From positions 248,001 to 312,000 of the forward strand of contig NZ_CP026372.1 of the NCBI RefSeq assembly GCF_002953135.1: DNA of 64,000 nt, read 5' to 3'. Under the pieces are notes generated by a model. That model saw only the letters and a program-made list of their open reading frames with translations, did not search any database and was not told the origin of the DNA. Source of the DNA: Sphingobium sp. SCG-1. Lineage in GTDB: Bacteria > Pseudomonadota > Alphaproteobacteria > Sphingomonadales > Sphingomonadaceae. Made by a program: the position numbers and the translations under genes. Position 1 is the stretch's first letter. Every line of letters starts with the position of its first letter. Below are positions 25,436 through 34,992 of the stretch, piece by piece.

Positions 25436-27282
25436 GCTGCACGTCTGCGTAGGTGAACCATGATTGCCGCGAGAGCTGCCGGGGTGATACCACGAACCCT
25501 TCCGGCTGCTGCAAGTGTCTCAGGCCGGGCGATAGCCAATCTCTCGCGCATCTCGTTCGATAACCCGTGAACCACTGAAAAATCGAAGGTAACCGGAATC
25601 TCGATCATTTCGTTAGCGCGCAGACTCTTGATCTCCGCTGACTGCCGTTCCAGGTAGGGCGCATAACAAGCGTCCTCAGTCACTTCATCACGCACATCCT
25701 TCGGGACATCATCCCAGCCCGGAATGAACTCCGCAAACAGCCTTGAGAATTCCGGATAACGCGCCCATTCACTCAATGTCCGGCGGGAACCGTCCTGTCG
25801 AACAGCTACTCCTAACGATTCGACAGCAGACGCACTGACCTTCTGCTGCATCTTGTCCAACAGCTCTTTTCGGCTACGTTCACGTTTCACAAACCAGGAT
25901 TGCCGCTCACGCCCGACAAGGCCAATAGCGCATCCCGTTTCCGTAAGACGTGTCGTTGCATTATCCGCACGTAAATGGAGCCGATACTCCGCTCTGGCGG
26001 TCAACATGCGATACGGCTCCGTCACGCCTTGCAGCACCAGATCGTCGACCATAACTCCAATGTAGCTGCTGGCACGATCCAGCACTAATGGCGCGCTGTT
26101 CAGGGCAAAAGCTGCTGCATTGGCACCAGCCACCAATCCTTGTGCCGCAGCTTCTTCATAGCCGGTAGTACCATTGATCTGCCCGGCACAATATAGTCCC
26201 ACTACCTCACGCGCAGCTAGTGTGCTGGTCAGCGCCCGCGGGTCGATATAATCATACTCGACGGCATAGCCAGGAACTACAATATCAGCATGTTCTAGTC
26301 CGCGCATGGTCCGCACCAAGGCAAGCTGTACGTCCGTCGGCAGTGACGTACTTATTCCATTGGGATATACAAGAGCATCATCCAGACCCTCGGGCTCCAG
26401 AAAAACCTGATGTCCTTCCCGATCGCCAAACCGCACGACCTTATCTTCAATGGAGGGGCAGTATCGAGGCCCGCGACCCTCGATCGCTCCGCCGAACAGC
26501 GGCGATCGTTCCATGGCACCCCGAATTATATCATGAGTATCCACGTTCGTTCGCGTGATAGCACAGGATATCTGGGGTAGCGCCCTCCCCGACGACAGGG
26601 GAGAGAACGTCCACGAGGAAGGATCAGAGGCTTGTTCTTCTAACACGGCCCAGTTTATCGTTCGTCCATCCAACCGGGGTGGAGTGCCGGTTTTCAGCCG
26701 CGCAATTGGGAGTTCTAGCGCCCGAAGTTGCTTGCCCAGGGCATTGGCCGCACGCTCGCCAATACGGCCACCGATCAATCGCTCCTCACCACGAAACATC
26801 TTGGCACCTAGGAACGTACCCGTGGCGAGAACCACAGCGGGTGCCAGCACTGTCGCTCCGTTTTCCAGAGATAGCCCAGTGACTGCACCTGCTCGCATAA
26901 GGAGGCGTGCGGCTTCACCTTCGACGATCGTAATGCCATCCTGCGCATTCAATGCCGCTTGCATCGCTGCTTTGTAGCGCTTCCTGTCGGCCTGTACGCG
27001 CGGTCCCTGAACAGCAGTGCCCTTGCTGGCGTTCAACATTCGATAATGGATGGCAGCTTCATCTGCGCAGCGCGCAATCAAGCCGTCGAGAGCATCCACT
27101 TCCCTGACGAGATGCCCCTTACCGAGTCCTCCGATGGCCGGGTTGCACGACATTGCCCCTACCGTATGCCGATCAAACGTGACGAGGGCCACGCGGGCAC
27201 CTTTACGTGCTGCGGCGGATGCCGCCTCGCAACCCGCGTGACCGCCACCCACGACGATTACATCAAAACCGCTGTCCACCAT
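25432..27282 (-). CDS. mnmG: tRNA uridine-5-carboxymethylaminomethyl modification enzyme MnmG
   Basis: An FAD-dependent subunit that, with MnmE, installs cmnm5 at wobble U34. The 616-residue protein has the FAD loop GGGHAGCEAA (12-21), the MnmG signatures MSCNPAIGGLGKGHLVREVDA and GLYCAGQINGTTGYEEAA, and a helical C-terminal MnmE/tRNA-binding domain. It overlaps rsmG by four bases. A 66-base gap with a parS-like site separates it from mnmE. Confidence 0.97.
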   Translation of the reverse strand: MVDSGFDVIVVGGGHAGCEAASAAARKGARVALVTFDRHTVGAMSCNPAIGGLGKGHLVREVDALDGLIARCADEAAIHYRMLNASKGTAVQGPRVQADRKRYKAAMQAALNAQDGITIVEGEAARLLMRAGAVTGLSLENGATVLAPAVVLATGTFLGAKMFRGEERLIGGRIGERAANALGKQLRALELPIARLKTGTPPRLDGRTINWAVLEEQASDPSSWTFSPLSSGRALPQISCAITRTNVDTHDIIRGAMERSPLFGGAIEGRGPRYCPSIEDKVVRFGDREGHQVFLEPEGLDDALVYPNGISTSLPTDVQLALVRTMRGLEHADIVVPGYAVEYDYIDPRALTSTLAAREVVGLYCAGQINGTTGYEEAAAQGLVAGANAAAFALNSAPLVLDRASSYIGVMVDDLVLQGVTEPYRMLTARAEYRLHLRADNATTRLTETGCAIGLVGRERQSWFVKRERSRKELLDKMQQKVSASAVESLGVAVRQDGSRRTLSEWARYPEFSRLFAEFIPGWDDVPKDVRDEVTEDACYAPYLERQSAEIKSLRANEMIEIPVTFDFSVVHGLSNEMRERLAIARPETLAAAGRVRGITPAALAAIMVHLRRRAA

Positions 27283-27326
27283 CCGTGCTCTTTAGCGGTT
27301 GAAGGGTTGGGCGTCAAAGTGCCAGA

Positions 27327-27342
27327 TGTTTCACGTGGAACA
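27327..27342. promoter_or_regulatory. parS-like site 3 (mnmG-mnmE gap)
   Basis: TGTTTCACGTGGAACA differs from parS consensus at one position. It is the only one of the three lying between genes. Confidence 0.88.
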
Positions 27343-27348
27343 GCGACG

Positions 27349-28641
27349 CTATTTTCCGATACAAAAAGTGCCGAACAATGCGTCCAGCATTTGCTCCGTT
27401 CCCGCTCTACCTGTCAAATTATCAACAACAAGCCGTCCACGTCGCAACTGTTCCGCCACTATGAGCATGTCTGAACTTTTCTCGGCTTCAAACAAGACGG
27501 CCGCCAATTGCCAGACGGCGTTCCGCTGCCTACTATGAAGCGCATACTCACCTTCACGCGGTAACAATGAGCGAGCACGTTGAACAACAGCGCTGATTAA
27601 TTCGCTCATGCCTTGCCCGGTAATGGCCGAAATAATAAAATCGGCGTTTGGGTGATGTGTGTAATCTTCAATGTCAGCTTTTCCTGAAACCTTCATGGAG
27701 TCATGTCGCGGGCAGCCTTCACTGTCCCCCATCCACAAAACGATATCCGCAGAAGAAATAGCAGATGACGCGCGTTCTATTCCGATGGTTTCGATCACGT
27801 CGGCAGTATCTTCGCGCAGACCCGCAGTGTCAGTTAGTAAAAACGCGATACCAGAAAGAGCTACCGGCACATCGATCAAGTCGCGCGTCGTACCGGCAAT
27901 ATCGGAGACAATCGCCGCATCGCGTCCCGCAATGGCATTCAGTAATGTCGACTTGCCGGCATTCGGTGGACCCGCGATGACCACGCGCACGCCATCCCGC
28001 AATCGCTCCGCCGAAGGCTTTTTGCCTTCCCGCTGAACCTGCAAAGCAAGTTCCGCAATCTCCCGCATTATCTCGCTTTCAATACCTTCGCCGGGGACAT
28101 CATCCTCGTCCGAGAAATCCAGTGCCGCCTCCGCCATGGCAGAAAGCTTCAGCAGCTTTTTCTCCCATTTCGCCAAGGTCTTGGAGAAATGCCCCTGCAT
28201 CATTGCCATCGCAGCTTGCCGCTGAGTCTCTGTTTCTGCGAACAGCAAATCGGCAAGACCTTCAGCCTCGTTCAGATCGATCCGGCCATTTTCAAAAGCG
28301 CGCCGCGTAAACTCGCCCGGTTCGGCCATTCGACAGTTGGGGAGGCGCGCCAATACATTAAGTACGGCGGTCGTCACAGCCCGTCCCCCGTGGCAATGAA
28401 GCTCAGCCAAGTCTTCGCCAGTCGCCGTATTCGGCCCGGGAAACCAGAGCGCCAAAGCCGAGTCCAGTGCAGGACCGCCAAGACCATCTTTCACCGTAGC
28501 CAACGTCGCTCGTCGTGGAGCGGGCAACTTTCCAGTCAGATGGTGAAGCGCCGCACTTGCATCCGCGCCGCTAACTCGAATGATCCCGATCGCTGCCGGA
28601 GGTTGCCCGCTCGACAGTGCGAAAATCGTATCCTGCGTCAC
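27349..28641 (-). CDS. mnmE: tRNA modification GTPase MnmE
   Basis: GTPase partner of MnmG in tRNA wobble-U modification. The 430-residue protein has an N-terminal tetrahydrofolate-binding domain, a helical domain, an inserted G domain (GPPNAGKST at 224-232, DTAG at 271-274) and the C-terminal FCIGK. It ends seven bases before the parS-like site. A DUF6489 gene stops six bases upstream on the same strand. Confidence 0.97.
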   Translation of the reverse strand: MTQDTIFALSSGQPPAAIGIIRVSGADASAALHHLTGKLPAPRRATLATVKDGLGGPALDSALALWFPGPNTATGEDLAELHCHGGRAVTTAVLNVLARLPNCRMAEPGEFTRRAFENGRIDLNEAEGLADLLFAETETQRQAAMAMMQGHFSKTLAKWEKKLLKLSAMAEAALDFSDEDDVPGEGIESEIMREIAELALQVQREGKKPSAERLRDGVRVVIAGPPNAGKSTLLNAIAGRDAAIVSDIAGTTRDLIDVPVALSGIAFLLTDTAGLREDTADVIETIGIERASSAISSADIVLWMGDSEGCPRHDSMKVSGKADIEDYTHHPNADFIISAITGQGMSELISAVVQRARSLLPREGEYALHSRQRNAVWQLAAVLFEAEKSSDMLIVAEQLRRGRLVVDNLTGRAGTEQMLDALFGTFCIGK

Positions 28642-28646
28642 AAAGC

Positions 28647-28901
28647 TTATTGGTCTTTCTTGCCACCCATGCCGCTACCGGACAGGCCCAGATCCATCAT
28701 CTGCTTGAACAATCGCATCCCGGCATCACCCATCGGGGAAAAACTGCGAAACAGATTTTCCATCTGATCGAGGCTGACGGTCCCGTCCATCGTCTCCAGC
28801 ATCGTCTGCACATATTTATCATGGATGGGCGATACATCGGGCAGGCCAAGAAATGTCCGCGCTTCTTCAGGAGTGCACTCCACATTCACGTTTACTTGCA
28901 T
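28647..28901 (-). CDS. DUF6489-family small protein
   Basis: An 84-residue protein (MQVNVNVECTPEEARTFLGLPD...) with a C-terminal MGDAGMRLFKQMMDLGLSGSG. This matches the DUF6489 family of short alphaproteobacterial proteins. The function is unknown. ATG 28901 is chosen because the upstream extension in the same frame is low-complexity and overlaps the divergent hydrolase promoter. It lies just ahead of mnmE and is probably cotranscribed. Confidence 0.8.
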   Translation of the reverse strand: MQVNVNVECTPEEARTFLGLPDVSPIHDKYVQTMLETMDGTVSLDQMENLFRSFSPMGDAGMRLFKQMMDLGLSGSGMGGKKDQ

Positions 28902-29058
28902 AGTCGATCCTTCGTACGCTGACCCTGCCCCGCCGCAACCGCAACACAATGGCGCAATCGGCGTTGGAATACCAGTTGCTGAAGTTTTCGGTAATGAGGT
29001 TATTGAACTGGCGCGCACCTGTGCCACTATCACGTCCGCTCGAAAATTGGAGACCATC

Positions 29059-29757
29059 ATGATGCAATTCGTTCCCGTGACGACATTCGAAGCAGATGCG
29101 CAGTTCGACGCCTATGTTGCACGTCCAGAAGGCACACCAAAAGCAGCCATCGTGGTCATCCAGGAAATATTCGGCGTAAACGAAGGCATCCGCACTAAAT
29201 GCGACAATTGGGCCAAGGCAGGGTACTTGGCTTACGCACCCGACCTGTTCTGGAGAATCCAGCCGCACATCGAACTGGACGCCGACAAGGAGGATGAACT
29301 CCAGCAGGCGTTCGGCTTCATGAAGCAATTCGACCAGGACAAAGGCGTTCGTGACATCGAGGCTACCATCAGGGCAGCCCGCGCAGATCTTGGCGGGAAC
29401 GGGAAAGTAGGCTGCGTCGGCTACTGCCTGGGCGGTCGCCTAGCGTTCATGTCAGCATGCCGAACCGATGGTGATGCATTCGTTGTGTATTATGGTGTCG
29501 GCATCGACGAGCTTCTGGGCGAACAACATGCCATCGGGAAGCCTGTACTGCTTCATGTTCCCACAGCCGATCACTTTGTCGGACCCGAAACGCAGGCTGC
29601 GATGCATAAGGGGCTGACGGATAACCGTCACGTGACGCTTCACGATTATGAGGGGCAGGACCATGGGTTCGCCGCCGAGCTGGGTCAGCGCCGGGATGAA
29701 GCCGCAGCGCAGCTTGCCGATAGCCGCACCGCAGCGTTTTTCAAGGCGCATCTATGA
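29059..29757 (+). CDS. Dienelactone hydrolase family protein
   Basis: A 232-residue alpha/beta hydrolase. Glu36, Cys123 (GYCLGG), Asp171 and His202 (QDHGFA) fall at the same numbers as the catalytic residues of classical dienelactone hydrolase, so the active site is intact. It may hydrolyse dienelactone from chloroaromatic breakdown or another ester; no catechol genes lie nearby. ATG 29059 has GGAG at ideal distance. It overlaps the quinone oxidoreductase start by four bases. Confidence 0.92.
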   Translation: MMQFVPVTTFEADAQFDAYVARPEGTPKAAIVVIQEIFGVNEGIRTKCDNWAKAGYLAYAPDLFWRIQPHIELDADKEDELQQAFGFMKQFDQDKGVRDIEATIRAARADLGGNGKVGCVGYCLGGRLAFMSACRTDGDAFVVYYGVGIDELLGEQHAIGKPVLLHVPTADHFVGPETQAAMHKGLTDNRHVTLHDYEGQDHGFAAELGQRRDEAAAQLADSRTAAFFKAHL

Positions 29758-30737
29758 GCATCGATGCCTCGAAAATCGTTGTCCGGAAAACGGGCGGCCC
29801 CGAAGTTCTGGAACGCGAGAGTTTCGATCCGGGCATACCGGGGCCGGGCGAGGCGCTGATCGCCCAGGAGGCGATCGGACTCAACTTCATCGATACTTAT
29901 TTCCGCACCGGACTTTATCCCCTGCCCCTCCCCACCGGTTTGGGATCTGAAGCGGCAGGCATCATCTTGGCTGTCGGCGAGGGTGTTAGCAACGTCCGCA
30001 AAGGCGATCGAGTGGCCTACGTTGCTCAATCGCCAGGTTCCTATGCGACGCATCGCATACAGCCTGCCAACAGGCTGCTCAAGCTGCCCGACGCCATCTC
30101 CTGCGAGACAGCGGCGGGAATGACCCTGAAAGGCCTTACCGCCGCTTTCCTCGTGGAGGAATGCGCGAAGGTCACCGCAGGTCAGACCGTTTTGGTCCAT
30201 TCGGCCGCTGGCGGCGTCGGATCGATCCTCGTGCCGTGGTTGAAAAGCATCGGAGCCAAGGTGATTGCGCATTCCGGCTCACAAGAGAAAGCCGATCGAG
30301 CAACTGCCGCAGGCGCAACGCACAGCCTGCATGACGATTTCGATGCACTTGCCGCCACCGTACGTGACCTGACAGATGGAAAAGGCGTGGACACCGTGTT
30401 CGACGGCGTTGGCGCGGCAAGCTGGCAGGCCTCCCTCGACTCACTCAGGCCAAGAGGTCTGATGATAAGCTTCGGCAATGCGTCAGGACCGGTCCCGCCG
30501 TTCAGCGTGCAGGAACTGGCAAAGCGCGGTTCGCTGTTCCTCACTCGCCCGACCATGTTCGACTACATCCGTTCCGATGAGGAGTATCAGCAACTAGGTG
30601 CGCGCCTTTTCGAGCAGATCGCCCGAGACGTCGTCAAACCCGACATCAATCAACGCTTCCCGCTCGACGAAGCTGCCGACGCGCACCGAGCGCTGGAATC
30701 GCGGCAAACCGTGGGATCGACGATACTGATCCCCTGA
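29754..30737 (+). CDS. qorA: NADPH:quinone oxidoreductase (MDR family)
   Basis: A 327-residue zinc-free medium-chain oxidoreductase. IAQEAIGLNFIDTYFRTG is the quinone-reductase N-terminal signature, SAAGGVGSILVPWLK the NADPH loop, and GKGVDTVFDGVG lies in the cofactor domain. It reduces quinones or acts as a one-electron reductase. It is coupled to the dienelactone hydrolase by an ATGA overlap, suggesting a joint role with aromatic or reactive carbonyl compounds. Confidence 0.93.
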   Translation: MSIDASKIVVRKTGGPEVLERESFDPGIPGPGEALIAQEAIGLNFIDTYFRTGLYPLPLPTGLGSEAAGIILAVGEGVSNVRKGDRVAYVAQSPGSYATHRIQPANRLLKLPDAISCETAAGMTLKGLTAAFLVEECAKVTAGQTVLVHSAAGGVGSILVPWLKSIGAKVIAHSGSQEKADRATAAGATHSLHDDFDALAATVRDLTDGKGVDTVFDGVGAASWQASLDSLRPRGLMISFGNASGPVPPFSVQELAKRGSLFLTRPTMFDYIRSDEEYQQLGARLFEQIARDVVKPDINQRFPLDEAADAHRALESRQTVGSTILIP

Positions 30738-30743
30738 TTGTCT

Positions 30744-31466
30744 TCAGGAGAACAGCGTCAATATGCCGACCTGATGATCCACAAACCCTTCGTAGATCAT
30801 CTTAACGGCAACATAGATGATGACTGCTAAGCCCACATAGGCGATCCAGCGGAAGCGCTCGATGTACTTCGCGATGATGTTCGCTGCGACGCCCATCAGT
30901 GCGACCGACAGGATCAAGCCGATGATAAGGATGCCCGGATGATCGCGCGCCGCGCCCGCCACGGCCAGCACGTTATCAAGGCTCATGCTGACGTCAGCAA
31001 CGGCAACGGCCCATGCGGCGGCGGCGAAGCTCTTGGCGGGACGCACGCCGGAAATGTCGTCATCGCTGGGATCGTTTGGAGTGTCCCCACCCCGCTTCGG
31101 GTGAAGCTCGCGGTACATTTTCCAGGATACCCAAAGCAGCAACAGGCCGCCAGCAAGGATCAACCCGACGATCTGCATCAACTGGCTGACGACCAGCGCG
31201 AAGCCGATCCGCAGCACCAGAGCGGCAATGATGCCGATCATGATGACTTTTTTGCGTTGCGCCGTGGGCAGTCCAGCCGCCAGCGCGCCCACCACGATCG
31301 CATTGTCGCCCGCCAGCAGAATGTCGATCATCAACACCTGACCAAATGCAGCCAAAGCACTCGGCGAACCGATATTGGAAAAGTCGTTGACGATGTGGTC
31401 CCATATTTCAGCCGGCGAACCCATCGAAGGGGCGGCAGCGCTGGCCATCATCAACAAGTCGATCAC
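30744..31466 (-). CDS. TerC-family integral membrane protein
   Basis: A 240-residue protein with about seven membrane helices. The TerC/YjbE signature is visible (MIDILLAGDNAIVVGALAAG, later ADVSMSLDNVLAVAGAA). Members are linked to metal-ion efflux, such as manganese, from paralogue work; here that is an inference. GTG 31466 overlaps the upstream monooxygenase stop (GTGA); the longer ATG at 31532 would run deep into that gene. Confidence 0.9.
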   Translation of the reverse strand: MIDLLMMASAAAPSMGSPAEIWDHIVNDFSNIGSPSALAAFGQVLMIDILLAGDNAIVVGALAAGLPTAQRKKVIMIGIIAALVLRIGFALVVSQLMQIVGLILAGGLLLLWVSWKMYRELHPKRGGDTPNDPSDDDISGVRPAKSFAAAAWAVAVADVSMSLDNVLAVAGAARDHPGILIIGLILSVALMGVAANIIAKYIERFRWIAYVGLAVIIYVAVKMIYEGFVDHQVGILTLFS

Positions 31467-31753
31467 AATGTCTCTCCGAAATAGATCACGTCGGGCATAG
31501 GCTCGTAAAAACCGTGCAGCAAACGCCGCCACTCTTCATAGCGTTCCGATTGGCGAAAGCCATCCCGATGATCGGCAATAGAGGCCCATTGCACCAGCAA
31601 TAGATAAAGGCCGTGTCGTTCAAGGGCAGGACGTACTTCCATGCCAAGAAATCCCGGCGACGCGGCAATCAATGGCCGCGCCTCCCACATCGCCGCTTCG
31701 AAGGCGTCTTCCTGACCGGTGCGGACATGCAGTAACGCGTGTTCCAGCACCAT
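31463..31753 (-). CDS. Antibiotic biosynthesis monooxygenase-domain protein
   Basis: A 96-residue ABM-fold (dimeric ferredoxin-like) protein: MVLEHALLHVRTGQEDAFE and LLVQWASIADHRDGFRQS match the family. Members range from heme-degrading enzymes to quinone monooxygenases; no specific role can be assigned. It is translationally coupled to the TerC gene and lies nine bases downstream of rho. Confidence 0.85.
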   Translation of the reverse strand: MVLEHALLHVRTGQEDAFEAAMWEARPLIAASPGFLGMEVRPALERHGLYLLLVQWASIADHRDGFRQSERYEEWRRLLHGFYEPMPDVIYFGETL

Positions 31754-31762
31754 ATCAGCGAC

Positions 31763-33019
31763 TTACTGGTTCATGGAATCGAAGAAGTCTTCGTTGGTCT
31801 TGGAATCCTTCATCTTGTCGAGAAGGAATTCCATCGCGTCGATCGTACCCATCTGCATCAGGATACGGCGCAGCACCCACATCTTGCTGAGCTTGGCCTT
31901 GTCGACCAGCAACTCTTCCTTGCGGGTGCCGGACTTGCCGACATCCAGTGCCGGGAAGATGCGCTTGTCCGCAACCTTGCGATCCAGCACGATTTCGGAG
32001 TTGCCGGTGCCCTTAAATTCTTCGAAGATCACTTCATCCATGCGGCTGCCCGTGTCGATCAGCGCCGTCGCAATGATCGAGAGCGAACCACCTTCCTCGA
32101 TATTACGCGCGGCACCAAAGAAGCGCTTCGGCCGCTGCAACGCATTAGCATCCACACCGCCGGTCAGCACCTTGCCCGAAGACGGCACAACAGTGTTATA
32201 GGCACGACCCAAGCGCGTAATCGAGTCCAGCAGGATCACGACATCCTTTTTGTGCTCGACCAGACGCTTTGCCTTTTCGATAACCATCTCAGCGACTTGC
32301 ACATGGCGCTGTGCGGGCTCGTCGAATGTCGAGGAGACGACTTCGCCCTTCACGCTACGCTGCATGTCGGTGACTTCTTCGGGCCGCTCGTCGATCAGCA
32401 ACACGATCAGGAAGACTTCGGGATGGTTGTCGGTGATCGCCTTCGCGATGTTCTGCAACAGCACGGTCTTACCAACGCGCGGCGGCGCAACGATCAAGGC
32501 GCGCTGGCCCTTGCCCTGCGGCGAGATGATGTCGATCACCCGCGCAGACTTGTCCTTGACCGTCGGATCGAGCGTATCGAGGTTCAGCTTCTCTTCGGGA
32601 TAGAGCGGCGTCAGGTTATCGAAATTGACGCGATGGCGAACGGCTTCGGGATCATCGAAATTGACCGAGCTGATCTTCGTCAGCGCGAAATAACGCTCGC
32701 CATCCTTGGGCGCGCGGATTTCGCCTTCCACCGTGTCGCCGGTACGCAGACCGTGCTTGCGCACCTGATTGGGGGAAACATAAATATCGTCGGGACCGGC
32801 CAGATAGTTCGCCTGGGGGCTGCGCAGGAAGCCAAAGCCATCGGGCAGCACTTCTATCGTGCCCTCGCCCATGATCTGCGCGCCATTTTCAGCTTCCGCT
32901 TTCAGGATCGCGAACATCAGATCCTGCTTGCGCAGAGTCGACGCGCCTTCGACCCCCAGTTCCTCGGCCATGGAGACGAGTTCGGCGGGCGTATTCTTCT
33001 TGAGGTCTTTAAGATGCAT
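31763..33019 (-). CDS. rho: Transcription termination factor Rho
   Basis: A hexameric RNA-dependent helicase that ends untranslated transcripts. The 418-residue protein has an N-terminal helix bundle (MHLKDLKKNTPAELVSMAEE), an RNA-binding OB fold (VLPDGFGFLRS), Walker A APPRVGKTV (178-186) and the DERPEEV Walker B region. About 165 bases upstream, before hemJ, form its leader. Its position near hemE and the parAB cluster is typical of the alphaproteobacterial origin region. Confidence 0.98.
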   Translation of the reverse strand: MHLKDLKKNTPAELVSMAEELGVEGASTLRKQDLMFAILKAEAENGAQIMGEGTIEVLPDGFGFLRSPQANYLAGPDDIYVSPNQVRKHGLRTGDTVEGEIRAPKDGERYFALTKISSVNFDDPEAVRHRVNFDNLTPLYPEEKLNLDTLDPTVKDKSARVIDIISPQGKGQRALIVAPPRVGKTVLLQNIAKAITDNHPEVFLIVLLIDERPEEVTDMQRSVKGEVVSSTFDEPAQRHVQVAEMVIEKAKRLVEHKKDVVILLDSITRLGRAYNTVVPSSGKVLTGGVDANALQRPKRFFGAARNIEEGGSLSIIATALIDTGSRMDEVIFEEFKGTGNSEIVLDRKVADKRIFPALDVGKSGTRKEELLVDKAKLSKMWVLRRILMQMGTIDAMEFLLDKMKDSKTNEDFFDSMNQ

Positions 33020-33183
33020 CGGGTGAGTTCCGGCAGATATGCGATATGGAAAACGCCGGCTCGGATCAGACAGGAAAAGAAATTCTCAACGCCCGAGCGG
33101 CAAAGGAGACTGCCGAGCGTTAGGCCGCGACAGTAGTCAAGTCAAGGTGGCGCAGCACACTCCGCCGCATACCATAATATGGA

Positions 33184-33624
33184 TTAGAACGGCTTCACGA
33201 TAACTAGCACCACGATAACCGCAACTGCGATTCCGGGCACTTCGTTCAACAAGCGCAGCTTTTTGTCAGTCAGCGACCGCTCCCCACGGGCAAGTTTCTT
33301 CGCGTAACCCGTCAGCCAGCCATGATAGCCCGATAGCGCCAGCACGAGCAGCAGCTTCAGATGGAACCAGCCCATCGTCCACGCGCCGATATCATAGGCC
33401 AGCAGCAGCCCGAGCACCCAGACAAGTATCAGCGAGGGATTGAGGATGATCTTGATAAGCTTGCGCTCGCGATCGATCCATTTGCGATCCTCGTCCGACC
33501 CGGCAGGCGCTTCCTGATGATAGACGAAGAAGCGGGGCAGCATGAACAGGCCCGCCATCAAGAAAATGACGAAAATGAGGTGCGCAGCCTTCACCCAGAG
33601 ATAGGCCGCTCCCAGAAATGTCAT
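33184..33624 (-). CDS. hemJ: Protoporphyrinogen oxidase HemJ
   Basis: A 146-residue membrane protein with four predicted helices, starting MTFLGAAYLWVKAAHLIFVIF; the conserved His is near residue 15. A basic loop after helix 3 (GYAKKLARGERSLTDKKLR) is typical. HemJ oxidises protoporphyrinogen IX to protoporphyrin IX in alphaproteobacteria lacking HemG/HemY. It lies 25 bases past hemE on the same strand, so two heme-pathway genes are probably cotranscribed. Confidence 0.92.
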   Translation of the reverse strand: MTFLGAAYLWVKAAHLIFVIFLMAGLFMLPRFFVYHQEAPAGSDEDRKWIDRERKLIKIILNPSLILVWVLGLLLAYDIGAWTMGWFHLKLLLVLALSGYHGWLTGYAKKLARGERSLTDKKLRLLNEVPGIAVAVIVVLVIVKPF

Positions 33625-33649
33625 GCGCCTCTACTCACCTTCACCGGAA

Positions 33650-34708
33650 TTACTGGCCACGCACCAATGTAAGCAGTGCCTCGACATGGTCAATCGGCGT
33701 GTCCTGCAATATGCCATGGCCCAGGTTGAAGATGTGCGGACGATCGGCAAAGGCTGCGCGGATATTCGCGACGGCATCGGCCACGCCCTGCCCCCCCGAC
33801 ACGAGCGCCAGTGGGTCGAGATTGCCCTGCACCGGCAAACCCTTGGGCAACACAGCATTGGCCCAATGCGGATCGACGGTTTCGTCCAGTCCCAAGGCGT
33901 CGACGCCCGTGCCAGTAGCGTAGTCGACAAGCTTGGCGCCTGCCCCCTTGGGAAAGCCAATGATCGGGGTTCCCGGTCGCCGCGCCTTCACCGCCGCGAC
34001 GATCTTGGCATTGGGCGCAATTACCCACTTTTCGAACTGGAGCGGCGCGAGACTTCCTGCCCAGCTATCGAACAACTGCACAGCTTCGACACCCGCATCG
34101 ATCTGCCCGCATAGATATTCAACCGTGGCGTCAACGATAGCATCGATGATCGCCCCGAACCGTGCCGGATCAGAATAGGCCAGCCGCCGCGCTGTGCCCT
34201 GATCCTTACTCCCCTGCCCCGCCACCATATAAGTCGCGATGGTCCATGGACTGCCCGCAAAGCCCAGCATGGTGACGTCTGGCTCGAGTTGGGCTCTCAC
34301 CTGCCGCACCGTCTCGTATATCGCCTCAAAACGGCTGAAATCAGGTTTAAGCGTAGAGAGGTCCGTCGTGTCGAGTGTAGGCGCCAGTCTCGGTCCCTCG
34401 CCAGCCTCGAACCACAGATCCTGACCCATGGCATAGGGCACGATCAAAATGTCGGAAAACAGGATGGCGCCATCGAACGCGAAACGCCGCAAGGGCTGTA
34501 CCGTCACTTCGGCAGCAGCCGCGCTGTCATACACAAGCGCCAGAAATCCGCCCTTCTCAGCACGAAGCGCGCGATATTCCGGGAGATAGCGCCCTGCCTG
34601 TCGCATCAGCCACATCGGTGGGGGATCAAGCATCTCGCCGCCGATCACGCGTAACAGCGGTTTAACCGGTCGCCCTTCTGCTGGCAGGCCCGTCTCGTTT
34701 CCAGTCAT
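33650..34708 (-). CDS. hemE: Uroporphyrinogen decarboxylase
   Basis: Converts uroporphyrinogen III to coproporphyrinogen III. The 352-residue protein has MRQAGRYLPEYR (35-46, substrate-binding Arg), the central GFAGSPWT segment and the C-terminal FNLGHGI motif. Its 5' end faces the oriC region; in Caulobacter and relatives the replication origin also lies next to hemE. Confidence 0.97.
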   Translation of the reverse strand: MTGNETGLPAEGRPVKPLLRVIGGEMLDPPPMWLMRQAGRYLPEYRALRAEKGGFLALVYDSAAAAEVTVQPLRRFAFDGAILFSDILIVPYAMGQDLWFEAGEGPRLAPTLDTTDLSTLKPDFSRFEAIYETVRQVRAQLEPDVTMLGFAGSPWTIATYMVAGQGSKDQGTARRLAYSDPARFGAIIDAIVDATVEYLCGQIDAGVEAVQLFDSWAGSLAPLQFEKWVIAPNAKIVAAVKARRPGTPIIGFPKGAGAKLVDYATGTGVDALGLDETVDPHWANAVLPKGLPVQGNLDPLALVSGGQGVADAVANIRAAFADRPHIFNLGHGILQDTPIDHVEALLTLVRGQ

Positions 34709-34992
34709 ATACTCTATCTTAATATGTAATGAAGAATGATGAAGATGATGTGCAGTGGACAGCGGGGTTAATCCACGCTCAACGCAATTGCTAACAGTTT
34801 GACTCCCTCGACCGAGCCTTTTCGATCAGAGTCGCGATGTTTATCCCCGTTATCCACAGGATGTGGATGAAATTTCGGGCCTGTGGGAGGGCTGTGGACG
34901 AAAATCCTGGCAGTGCGGAGTGAATCCAGACCATAACTTACCCACTCTTTCCTCCCTTGCTTTATCCACAGTTCCTCAACACAGTCCGCGCC
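34709..34992. promoter_or_regulatory. oriC: Probable chromosomal replication origin (oriC)
   Basis: The hemE-ppsR gap carries two perfect DnaA boxes TTATCCACA on + at 34850-34858 and 34972-34980. A TTATCCCCG directly adjoins the first (34841-34849), and minus-strand near matches TCATCCACA (34862-34870) and TCGTCCACA (34893-34901) follow. An AT-rich stretch (about 34705-34755) near hemE could be the unwinding element. Gene direction switches from leftward to rightward here, and parAB with parS lies about 8-11 kb left. It must also hold the hemE and ppsR promoters. Confidence 0.82.
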
